Origin: JAZRUF01 sp045636205
GTDB lineage: Bacteria; Bacillota; Clostridia; Oscillospirales; JAAYXM01
Reading direction: 5' to 3'
DNA length: 52,027 nucleotides
Assembly: GCA_045636205.1 (NCBI GenBank)
Contig: JAZTXE010000042.1
Location: 1-52,027 of the forward strand
Shown: piece after piece, positions 23,370 to 30,683 of the stretch
Numbering within the stretch: position 1 is the first letter of the stretch
Layout of the letters: each line of letters opens with the position of its first letter
The notes under the pieces: model-generated
Seen by the model: only the letters and a program-made list of their open reading frames with translations
Databases searched by the model: none
What the model was told of the DNA's origin: nothing
Position numbers and translations under genes: made by a program

Positions 23370-24644
23370 ATGTCAAATATTGGATTTTCAGCAGGTGAGA
23401 TTTACCTGCCCGATGCAAAAACCGATTTAAGCAAATGGAGCGTAGTTGCTTGTGACCAGTTTACCTCGCAGCCTGAGTACTGGGAAGAGGTTTCCGATTA
23501 CGTAGGAGACGCACCTTCAACTCTTAAAATTACCTTGCCCGAGATTTATCTTGAGCAGGACGGCGTGGACGGCCGCATAAAAGAAATAAACGCTAATATG
23601 GATACATATCTCAAAGACGGAGTTTTAAAAAGTGCAGGAAGCAAGTATATTTATGTTGAGCGCACTCAGCGTGACGGCGTATGCCGCCGCGGGCTCATGG
23701 GTGTGGTTGACCTCGAGGAATATAATTATCTGCCGGGTTCAAAATCGCTCATCCGCGCCACCGAGGGCACAGTGCTTGAGCGTATCCCGCCGCGTGTGCG
23801 CGTGCGCGAGCATGCGTCTTTGGAGCTTCCGCACATCATGCTTTTGATAGATGACCCGGAAAAGACGGTAATAGAACCGCTTGCAGAAAACGCAGCTTCC
23901 ATGGATGTTGCATACGACTTCTCACTCATGCAGTCAAGTGGCAGCATTAAGGGCTATTTTGTAAGTGATGATAAGGCAGAAGCTATAGGGACTGCGCTTG
24001 AAAAATTGGCAGACCCGCAGGTGTGCGCAGAAAAATACGGCGTTTCTGACAAGGGCGTACTCCTCTTTGCGGTAGGTGACGGAAATCATTCGCTTGCAAC
24101 CGCAAAGGAGTGCTATGAGCGTTTGAAGAAGACTCTCTCTGCCGATGAAGCCGCGGTACATCCGGCGCGCTATGCACTCGTAGAGGTAGTAAATGTTCAC
24201 GACACGGCTTTGCAGTTTGAGCCCATTCACCGCGTAGTATTTGACATTGATGCGGATAACCTTCTCTCCGCACTTTCAAGTTTCTACGAAGTATCCGAAA
24301 CCCCGTGCGAGGGTGCACAGTCTTTTGAATATTGCTGTGCAAAATCCTCCGGAACACTGTGGATTAAAAATCCGCGCTCCAACCTGGCTGTCGGAACGCT
24401 GCAGATATTCCTCGATGATTATCTTAAGAAAAACAGTGGTCGCATAGACTATATCCACGGCGACGATGTAGTAAATGAGCTTGGCACTCAGTCGGGAAAT
24501 ATGGGATTCCTGCTCCCGCCGATGGCTAAGGAAGATTTATTCAAAACTGTACTTATTGACGGCGCACTTCCGCGCAAGACCTTCTCTATGGGCCATGCGT
24601 GGGATAAGCGCTTCTACCTTGAAACACGCAGAATAACAAAATAA
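23370..24644 (+). CDS. DUF1015 family protein
   Basis: A 424-residue protein of the DUF1015 family (COG4198), widespread in anaerobes and of unknown biochemical function. Recognition rests on KWSVVACDQFTSQPEYWEEV near residue 22, IPPRVRVREHASLELPHIML in the middle, and the conserved VGDGNHSLATAKECYE with its DGNHS motif, followed by HPARYALVEVVNVHD. It has no membrane segment. The ATG follows GGAGGATTAATCAGA. A TATAAT sits at 23323-23328 with a poor -35. The nitrilase gene follows 19 bases downstream, so the two probably share an operon. Confidence 0.85.
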   Translation: MSNIGFSAGEIYLPDAKTDLSKWSVVACDQFTSQPEYWEEVSDYVGDAPSTLKITLPEIYLEQDGVDGRIKEINANMDTYLKDGVLKSAGSKYIYVERTQRDGVCRRGLMGVVDLEEYNYLPGSKSLIRATEGTVLERIPPRVRVREHASLELPHIMLLIDDPEKTVIEPLAENAASMDVAYDFSLMQSSGSIKGYFVSDDKAEAIGTALEKLADPQVCAEKYGVSDKGVLLFAVGDGNHSLATAKECYERLKKTLSADEAAVHPARYALVEVVNVHDTALQFEPIHRVVFDIDADNLLSALSSFYEVSETPCEGAQSFEYCCAKSSGTLWIKNPRSNLAVGTLQIFLDDYLKKNSGRIDYIHGDDVVNELGTQSGNMGFLLPPMAKEDLFKTVLIDGALPRKTFSMGHAWDKRFYLETRRITK

Positions 24645-24663
24645 ATCTGCAAGAGGTGATTTT

Positions 24664-25482
24664 GTGAAGGTCGGCATAATCCAAATGCCGGTTTCGGCAG
24701 ACAAAGAAGAAAACCTCAAATACGCGCGTGATGAGATAATGAAAGCCGCAAAGCGCGGTGCTAATGTTGCGGTACTGCCCGAAATGTTTTGCGTGCCGTA
24801 TGAAAACCGCGCATTTATAGAATATGCGGAATGCGAGGGCGGAAGAATTTATTCCGCGATGCGGGATGCGGCGCGGGATGCGGGGGTATACCTTGTAGCC
24901 GGAAGCTTCCCTGAGCGTTGCGGCGATAATATTTATAACAGCTCGTATGTTTTCTCCCCCGAGTGCGACACCCATATCGCTCACTTCCGGAAAATACATT
25001 TGTTTGATATAGATGTAAAAGGCGGGCAGAGCTTTCGCGAGTCGGACACGCTTTCTGCCGGAGATTCTCTCGCGGTGTTTGACACACCCTGGGGCAAGTG
25101 CGGTGTGTGCATATGCTTTGACATACGCTTTCCCGAGCTTGCGCGGCTTTACGCGCTCAACGGAGTTAAAGTCCTATTTGTCCCCGCCGCGTTTAATATG
25201 ACAACCGGACCCGCACACTGGGAGCTTACCATGCGCGCACGCGCGCTTGATAATCAGCTCTACATTGTAGCCTGTGCACCCGCGCGCGATACCGGCGCGT
25301 CATACGTATCATATGCAAATTCCCTGGTTGCATCTGCGTGGGGCGAAGTAGAATATCGCGCAGGCGAGGATAGTAACACTCTCATATGCGAGTTAGATAT
25401 GCAGAAGATAGAAAAAATCCGCGCAGAGCTTCCGCTTCTCTCTGCACGGCGATGCGATTTGTATAACCTTGATTTTTTTTAA
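24664..25482 (+). CDS. Carbon-nitrogen hydrolase (Nit2/omega-amidase type)
   Basis: A cytoplasmic amidase of the nitrilase superfamily, 272 residues. The expected Glu-Lys-Cys triad is visible: Glu in VAVLPEMFCVPYE (near residue 40), Lys in HFRKIHLFDIDV, and Cys in GVCICFDIRFPELARLYALN. The segment RARALDNQLYIVACAPARD is also typical. The closest theme is omega-amidase (hydrolysis of alpha-ketoglutaramate or alpha-ketosuccinamate), but other short amides are possible. It starts at a GTG behind AGAGGTG. It follows the DUF1015 gene closely. Confidence 0.88.
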   Translation: MKVGIIQMPVSADKEENLKYARDEIMKAAKRGANVAVLPEMFCVPYENRAFIEYAECEGGRIYSAMRDAARDAGVYLVAGSFPERCGDNIYNSSYVFSPECDTHIAHFRKIHLFDIDVKGGQSFRESDTLSAGDSLAVFDTPWGKCGVCICFDIRFPELARLYALNGVKVLFVPAAFNMTTGPAHWELTMRARALDNQLYIVACAPARDTGASYVSYANSLVASAWGEVEYRAGEDSNTLICELDMQKIEKIRAELPLLSARRCDLYNLDFF

Positions 25483-25503
25483 ACATAATATATTCGTGCA
25501 CTA

Positions 25504-25538
25504 TGCGGTTTGACAAAACCGCACCTGCATGGTATCAT
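25504..25538 (+). promoter_or_regulatory. Promoter of the DtxR/MntR-like gene with hairpin around the -35 box
   Basis: TTGACA (25510-25515), a 17-base spacer and TATCAT (25533-25538). An 8-bp inverted repeat, TGCGGTTT (25504-25511) and AAACCGCA (25516-25523), encloses the -35 box. It could be a regulator site or the weak terminator of the preceding amidase gene. Confidence 0.6.
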
Positions 25539-25573
25539 TAAATCACAATAATCCAATAGGCTGAGGTAACAGA

Positions 25574-25948
25574 ATGATAATTAAAGAATCCGCCGAAAAT
25601 TATCTGGAAACCATATTGATGCTCACACGAAAAAAAGGATATGTTCGAAGCATTGATGTGGCAAATGAACTTAATTTCACAAAGCCGAGTGTATCCGTTG
25701 CTATGAAGAATTTCCGCGAAGACGGATATATAACAATCGGTCAGGACGGCGGCATTTCCCTGACGAAAAAAGGAATGCAGGTGGCCGAGCGCGTGTATGA
25801 GCGTCACAACATCATAGCCAAAGCTCTTATCGCCTTGGGCGTAGATGAAACCACCGCCTATGAGGACGCTTGCAAAATAGAGCACGACATAAGCCAGGAG
25901 AGTTTTGAAAAAATACGAGATTACTTAACACGCAACGGAAAAATATAA
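25574..25948 (+). CDS. DtxR/MntR-family metal-dependent regulator
   Basis: A 124-residue metalloregulator with the N-terminal winged helix (VRSIDVANELNFTKPSVSVA) and dimerisation domain of the DtxR/MntR family, lacking the SH3 domain, as in MntR. Putative metal ligands by alignment to MntR are Asn 9 (Asp 8 in MntR), Glu 12, His 78, Cys 100, Glu 103 and His 104 (DACKIEHDIS). The Cys at the site of MntR Glu 99 is the iron-type DtxR arrangement, so iron sensing is plausible. It is convergent with a ferritin-VIT1 iron transporter gene across a shared terminator, which supports a role in iron homeostasis. Confidence 0.85.
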   Translation: MIIKESAENYLETILMLTRKKGYVRSIDVANELNFTKPSVSVAMKNFREDGYITIGQDGGISLTKKGMQVAERVYERHNIIAKALIALGVDETTAYEDACKIEHDISQESFEKIRDYLTRNGKI

Positions 25949-25952
25949 TAAG

Positions 25953-25992
25953 AAAAAAACGCAGGATGTGAAAAAACATCCTGCGTTTTTTA
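25953..25992. terminator. Bidirectional terminator
   Basis: A/T-flanked stem AACGCAGGATGT with ACATCCTGCGTT and a 6-base loop. A runs and T runs flank it on both sides, so it can stop both converging genes. Confidence 0.88.
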
Positions 25993-26011
25993 TTATATTT
26001 GGTGCATTAAT

Positions 26012-26899
26012 TTACAAGTCTACGCCTAAGAATTTCTTTGCTGCGATACCTACAAAGAATGATACGACTGCAACGCCGAGGCTTATAAGTGCCATTTCAA
26101 GAAATCTCTTTTTAAACGGTTGGTCTTGTGCCACGGATGTGTAATATGTAAAGCCTGCAATGATTAGAATTACAACAAAAATCATGCAAATAAGCGCGGG
26201 GATGTACTGATCTGACGGGAAAATCAGATACGGCGCAATAAGCGCAATCACGGTTATAAGATACGCGATACCGGTATACGAACAGGATTTCAAAGCGTCG
26301 CTTCTTCCCTCGCTTCGAGCCGCTAAAAACTCGCTTGACGCCATGGAAAAAGTAGCGGATATTCCGACTATGAGACCTGATAGTGCAATAAGGCTTGTAT
26401 TCTGAAGAGCAAGTGCAAATCCGGCGAGGCTGCCGGTGAGTTCTACAAGCGCATCATTGAGTCCTAACACCATGCTTCCGACATAGCGCAAACTCTCTTC
26501 ATCGAGCATTCCGAGAAGTGCACTCTCATGCTCCTCCTCCTGCTGCCTTATTGTGACACTTTCGGGAATTTCATTTTTTAGTTTATCGTAAACATCCTGA
26601 GCATTTTCTTCGCCACGCTCCATAAGCTTTACCGCGAATGTAAAACCCAGCAGCCGTGCAATCATAGTATACTTAAACACTTTAAACTTCTCGGGTTTTA
26701 CATCTGCGCCCGTGTATTTCTTCCACACCTCGCAGTGTGCCTTTTCTTCCCTTGAAAGTCTTAAGAGAGTATCTTTGTTTTCTTCGCCTTTTGCAAAGCG
26801 GGATATTTTTTCGTAAATCACGCTCTCCGTCATTTCGCCCTGCTGCATTTTCTTAATAATTTTAAGCGATTCCTTTGATATATTACTTGCGCTCATCAT
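26012..26899 (-). CDS. Ferritin-like/VIT1 fusion membrane iron transporter
   Basis: A 295-residue protein combining an N-terminal rubrerythrin/ferritin-like helical domain (about 1-150, with REEKAHCEVWKKYTG and QQEEEHESALLGMLDEE carrying the Glu and His ligands) and a C-terminal VIT1/CCC1-type transporter with several membrane helices (GLNDALVELTGSLAGFALAL, then ATFSMASSEFLAARSEGRSD). In MbfA, a related bacterial protein, this architecture exports iron under peroxide or iron stress. Two adjacent ATGs (26899, 26896) follow GGAGG; the first is given. It has its own promoter inside the end of the trxB gene. Confidence 0.85.
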   Translation of the reverse strand: MMSASNISKESLKIIKKMQQGEMTESVIYEKISRFAKGEENKDTLLRLSREEKAHCEVWKKYTGADVKPEKFKVFKYTMIARLLGFTFAVKLMERGEENAQDVYDKLKNEIPESVTIRQQEEEHESALLGMLDEESLRYVGSMVLGLNDALVELTGSLAGFALALQNTSLIALSGLIVGISATFSMASSEFLAARSEGRSDALKSCSYTGIAYLITVIALIAPYLIFPSDQYIPALICMIFVVILIIAGFTYYTSVAQDQPFKKRFLEMALISLGVAVVSFFVGIAAKKFLGVDL

Positions 26900-26930
26900 A
26901 TCTTCCTCCTGCGTTTTTATTCTACGCATC

Positions 26931-26959
26931 ATTATACTATCAATCACCTTATCAGTCAA
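26931..26959 (-). promoter_or_regulatory. Promoter of the ferritin-VIT1 gene
   Basis: On the minus strand TTGACT (26959-26954), a 17-base spacer and TATAAT (26936-26931). The -35 box overlaps the last codon and stop of trxB. Confidence 0.8.
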
Positions 26960-27875
26960 TTTCTTCCATATATTTTTCTGCAAAGTATGCAGCCGTCGCA
27001 CCGTCAGCCACTGCGGTTACTATCTGACGTATCGGCTTTGTCCGTACATCCCCCGCGGCAAAAACGCCTGCCTGTGATGTTTTAGTCGTCTCATCCGCTA
27101 TGACATATCCGTTTTTATCAATCTCCAGTTTATCGCGCACAAGCTCGGTTTTAGGGACTCTTCCTATACTTATAAAAACACCCTGCACAGTAATTTCTTT
27201 TTCCGCACCGTCAAGCGAATTTCTTACCATTACACCCCTAACCGCATCGTTTGATAAAATTTTACAGACAGTACTGTTCCATTCAAATTCCACATTCTGT
27301 GCACTCAGCAAAGGTTTAAGATATGCGCGCTCTGCCCTTAGCTTATCCCTGCGGTGTACGATAATAACCTTTTTGCAAATTTTAGAAAGCAAAAGCGCAT
27401 CTGCGGCTGCTGAGTTTCCCCCGCCTATGACAACCACGGTTTTATCTTTATAAAGCATACCGTCGCAAGCTGCACAGTATCCTACGCCTCTGCCTATTAG
27501 TGCCTGTTCGTTTTCAAGCCCAAGGTGCTTGTGCTCGGCACCGGTTGCAATAATTACACTGCGCGCTAAAAGCTCTTTATCGCCGATACTGATTCTTTTA
27601 ATTTTGTCTTTAAACTCCACGTTTGTAACCTCTGCTTGCACGGTTTTTGCACCAAAGCGTTCTGCACCCTGCTGCATTTTCATGCCAAGTGTAAATCCGT
27701 CTACACCGTTATCAAAACCAGGGTAATTATCTATTTGCGTAGTTTGAATCATTTGCCCGCCCGAGGAAAGCTTTTCGATTACAAGCGTATCAAATCCCGC
27801 TCTTGATGAATAAATCGCCGAGGTATATCCTGCAGGACCGCCACCTATTATAATTACGTCGTGTACTTTTTCCAT
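26952..27875 (-). CDS. trxB: Thioredoxin reductase
   Basis: NADPH-dependent FAD flavoprotein that reduces thioredoxin, 307 residues. The FAD-binding motif GGGPAGYTSAIYSSRAG is near residue 12, the redox-active CAACDG near 130, and the second dinucleotide motif GGGNSAAADALLLSK follows. The C-terminal FAD contact GVFAAGDVRTKPIRQIVTAV is present. The ATG at 27875 is chosen because AAGGAG precedes it; a longer frame starting at 27905 lacks the site. It sits upstream of the iron transporter gene, which has a separate promoter. Confidence 0.93.
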   Translation of the reverse strand: MEKVHDVIIIGGGPAGYTSAIYSSRAGFDTLVIEKLSSGGQMIQTTQIDNYPGFDNGVDGFTLGMKMQQGAERFGAKTVQAEVTNVEFKDKIKRISIGDKELLARSVIIATGAEHKHLGLENEQALIGRGVGYCAACDGMLYKDKTVVVIGGGNSAAADALLLSKICKKVIIVHRRDKLRAERAYLKPLLSAQNVEFEWNSTVCKILSNDAVRGVMVRNSLDGAEKEITVQGVFISIGRVPKTELVRDKLEIDKNGYVIADETTKTSQAGVFAAGDVRTKPIRQIVTAVADGATAAYFAEKYMEEID

Positions 27876-27936
27876 AACGCTTCTCCTTGTCACACTTAGT
27901 CCCATGCAGTATCCCCTGCTTTAAAGACATATATGC

Positions 27937-27976
27937 AAACGAGAGGTTCCCGTAAGCTCAAGAACCTCTCGTTTTT
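27937..27976. terminator. Terminator hairpin after the HTH-cupin-acyl-CoA synthetase gene
   Basis: AAACGAGAGGTTC pairs with GAACCTCTCGTTT around a 12-base loop. It lies 6 bases after the stop of the minus-strand gene ending at 27982. The T run is strong on the plus strand and only moderate on the minus strand. Confidence 0.6.
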
Positions 27977-27981
27977 TGATA

Positions 27982-30282
27982 TTATTTATTCATATTTTCC
28001 ATATCATTTTTGCGGATTTCAACACGCCTTACCTTGCCGCTGATTGTTTTTGGAAGTTCATCGACAAACTCGACAATTCGCGGATACTTGTAGGGTGCAG
28101 TATGTGTTTTTACATACTCCTGAATTTCCTTTTTAAGCTCGTCTGTCCCATTCGTTCCTTTTACAAGAACAATGGTTGCCTTTACAATCTGACCGCGAAC
28201 CTCATCGGGAACCGGAGTGATTGCACATTCGAGTACATACGGAAGCTCCATGATAACGCTTTCAATCTCAAACGGTCCGATACGGTAGCCGGAGGACTTA
28301 ATAACATCGTCAATACGTCCTACATACCAGAGATAACCGTCTTCATCCATTGTTGCCTGGTCACCGGTATGATAGTATCCGTCATGCCATACTTCTTTGG
28401 TTTTCTCTTCATCAAGATAATAACCGATAAAGAGTCCGCACGGAACCTCGTCCTTTGTACGGATGCAGATTTCGCCGGCATCTCCGGTTTTGCACTCGTT
28501 ACCGTCCGGGTCTAAAACAACTACATCGTAGAGCGGGCTGGGTCTTCCCATGGAACCGATTTTAGGAGTAGAGCCTACAAAGTTTGCTATAGAGAGTGTG
28601 GTTTCGGTCTGACCAAAGCCTTCCATGATTGTAAGCCCGGTTGCTTTCTTGAACTGATTGAACACTTCGGGGTTTAATGCCTCACCCGCGGTCGTCGCAT
28701 ACTCAATAGAAGAAAGGTCATACTTTGACAAATCTTCCTTGATGAAGAAACGGTACATTGTAGGCGGTGCGCAGAATGTTGTGATATGATATTTTGCAAA
28801 CATCGGCAAAATATCTTCCGAATGGAATCTGTCAAAGTCGTATGTGAACTGCGCTGCTTCGCAGAGCCACTGTCCGTAGAGTTTACCCCAAAGAGCTTTA
28901 CCCCAACCCGTATCGGAGATTGTAAAGTGGAGACCGTCCGGATTTACATTGTGCCAATGCTTTGCGGTTGGGTAGTGACCGAGCGCATATTTATACGAGT
29001 GTGTTGCGATACGCGGATAGCCGGTTGTACCGGAAGTAAAGAGCATAAGCATCGGATCGTTACCGCAAGGTGTGTTTTCTGTGCGGTCAAAGCGCGTGCT
29101 GAAGCGCTCCATTTCAACATTGAAATCGTGCCAACCTTCTTTATTACCGCCAACCAATACTTTTATCATATCCGGGAATTCTGCAGCAGCCTTTTCAGCC
29201 TCAACAGATACATCGCCATCCGCGGTGCACACAATGGCTTTTACTTTTGCAGCTTTGTATCTGTAAGTAAAATCGTGCTCTACAAGCTGATTGGTTGCAG
29301 GGATTGCGATAGCACCTATTTTATGAAGTGCAAGCATACAGAACCAGAACTGGTAATGGCGCTTCAATACAAGCATTACTGTATCACCCTTTTTGATACC
29401 GAGTGATTCAAAATAGTTTGCAGTCTTTGCTGAATACTTTTTCATATCACTGAAGGTGAAGCGTCGGTCTGTTTTATCATTTGCAACCCACATCATAGCC
29501 AGCTTATCCGGATTCTTTTCGGCGATAGCATCAACGCAGTCATACGCAAAGTTAAACGAATCTGCATTTTTGAATTTGATGCCGCTGAATATGCCGTTTT
29601 CGTCATAAGATGATTCGATGAATTTATCAGCAACGGTTTCAGGTTTTGCTTTCTGCTCAGCAGTCTTAGCTGCGATATGCGGTGCTTCCGGGTACTCATC
29701 ACTTACCTGACCGTCATGCGGATTTAAAACAACCGCATGGAATTCGCAGCCGCCCTCACCCGCTGCAATCATGCCATGAGGGATTGTGCTGTTATAGAAA
29801 ATGGAGTCGCCCTCGTTTAAGACATCCACATGGTTTCCTACCTGGACCTTGAGAGAGCCTTTGAGGATAACATCAAATTCCTGGCCCTTGTGCGAAGCTA
29901 ACTTGATAGGCTGGTTCTGTTCTTCTTCAATATACGGAAATTTAACTAAAAAGGGTTCTGCGAGTTTCTCTCTGAATTTAGGAGCAAGGTTATTGTATTC
30001 TACCCCGTGCTTCTTTACAATCTTAAGGCCTTCGCCTTTTCTAATAATTTCAAACGATTTTAATGTTGAGCTTGTTCCTTCAAGCAAATCTACAACTTCA
30101 ACATCGCAAGCCTTTGCACATTTATAGATAAATGTGAAGCTGAAGTCTGTGTCGCCTTCTTCCAAAATCTTATAGTCCTCAACTGATACTCCCGTAAGCT
30201 TTGCAAGTTCTTCAGGTGAATAGCCTTTTGCTTCGCGCAGACCTTTGATTCTGCCCGCAACTTCCTTCAAACTGTACTCCAT
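27982..30282 (-). CDS. XRE helix-turn-helix-cupin-acyl-CoA synthetase fusion
   Basis: A 766-residue three-part protein. Residues 3-60 are an XRE-type helix-turn-helix (VAGRIKGLREAKGYSPEELA, TGVSVEDYKILEEGD). Residues about 85-190 are a cupin barrel (GQEFDVILKGSLKVQVGNHV, then STIPHGMIA). The rest is an AMP-forming acyl-CoA synthetase: LFTSGTTGYPRIATHSYK (ATP loop), GFGQTETTL, YHTGDQATMDEDGY, SSGYRIGPFEIES and catalytic Lys in LPKTISGKVRR. The GYRIGPFEIES form resembles medium/short-chain acyl-CoA synthetases. The ATG at 30282 follows AAAGGAG. Upstream is a T-box leader I read as leucine-specific, so expression should rise when leucyl-tRNA is scarce. Activation of a branched short-chain acid such as isovalerate is my inference. 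Confidence 0.88.
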   Translation of the reverse strand: MEYSLKEVAGRIKGLREAKGYSPEELAKLTGVSVEDYKILEEGDTDFSFTFIYKCAKACDVEVVDLLEGTSSTLKSFEIIRKGEGLKIVKKHGVEYNNLAPKFREKLAEPFLVKFPYIEEEQNQPIKLASHKGQEFDVILKGSLKVQVGNHVDVLNEGDSIFYNSTIPHGMIAAGEGGCEFHAVVLNPHDGQVSDEYPEAPHIAAKTAEQKAKPETVADKFIESSYDENGIFSGIKFKNADSFNFAYDCVDAIAEKNPDKLAMMWVANDKTDRRFTFSDMKKYSAKTANYFESLGIKKGDTVMLVLKRHYQFWFCMLALHKIGAIAIPATNQLVEHDFTYRYKAAKVKAIVCTADGDVSVEAEKAAAEFPDMIKVLVGGNKEGWHDFNVEMERFSTRFDRTENTPCGNDPMLMLFTSGTTGYPRIATHSYKYALGHYPTAKHWHNVNPDGLHFTISDTGWGKALWGKLYGQWLCEAAQFTYDFDRFHSEDILPMFAKYHITTFCAPPTMYRFFIKEDLSKYDLSSIEYATTAGEALNPEVFNQFKKATGLTIMEGFGQTETTLSIANFVGSTPKIGSMGRPSPLYDVVVLDPDGNECKTGDAGEICIRTKDEVPCGLFIGYYLDEEKTKEVWHDGYYHTGDQATMDEDGYLWYVGRIDDVIKSSGYRIGPFEIESVIMELPYVLECAITPVPDEVRGQIVKATIVLVKGTNGTDELKKEIQEYVKTHTAPYKYPRIVEFVDELPKTISGKVRRVEIRKNDMENMNK

Positions 30283-30343
30283 TGTTTTGTCTCCTTTCAT
30301 TTTCGCCAACTAAATTAAGATTGTTACGAATTTGAATAAAACA

Positions 30344-30625
30344 AAAAACTCGTCTCAAAAGAAACTTTTGAGACGAGTTAATAAACCCGCGGTACCACTC
30401 AAATTACGGAAGATAAATTCCGTCACTTTCCAAACTCTAACAAGTCTTTTGCCTTTACGCAGCAATACGGAAGGAGTCTACTCGGCTTTGCCTTTCGATC
30501 CTCCGACTCGGAGGTGATGGGTCATTGGAAAGTTCCGCCATTGCCTCGCACCACCCGGCAACTCTCTCAAGGCTTCACAATCCGACCGTCCTCGTCACAG
30601 TCGTTCTTTGTGATATTCAAATTTG
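30344..30625 (-). ncRNA. T-box riboswitch, probably leucine-specific (CUU)
   Basis: Minus-strand leader of the HTH-cupin-acyl-CoA synthetase gene. The T-box antiterminator motif GAGTGGTACCGCGGGT lies at about 30400-30385, followed by the terminator AACTCGTCTCAAAAG/CTTTTGAGACGAGTT (30379-30347) and a U run. Stem I elements (AGAGAG, GGTGGTGCGAGG) are present upstream. The likely specifier is CTT at 30532-30530 in the context GAACTTTCC, matching GAACTCACC of the second T-box, so Leu is read. The family is certain; the specifier is less so. Confidence 0.85.
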
Positions 30626-30631
30626 AAATAA

Positions 30632-30660
30632 ATTATACCCTGCCAAACATAATTTGTCAA
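30632..30660 (-). promoter_or_regulatory. Promoter of the first T-box unit
   Basis: On the minus strand TTGACA (30660-30655), a 17-base spacer and TATAAT (30637-30632): a full consensus promoter 24 bases after the stop of the upstream gene. Confidence 0.9.
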
Positions 30661-30683
30661 GAGCTTTTGAAAAAAAGTTCAAA

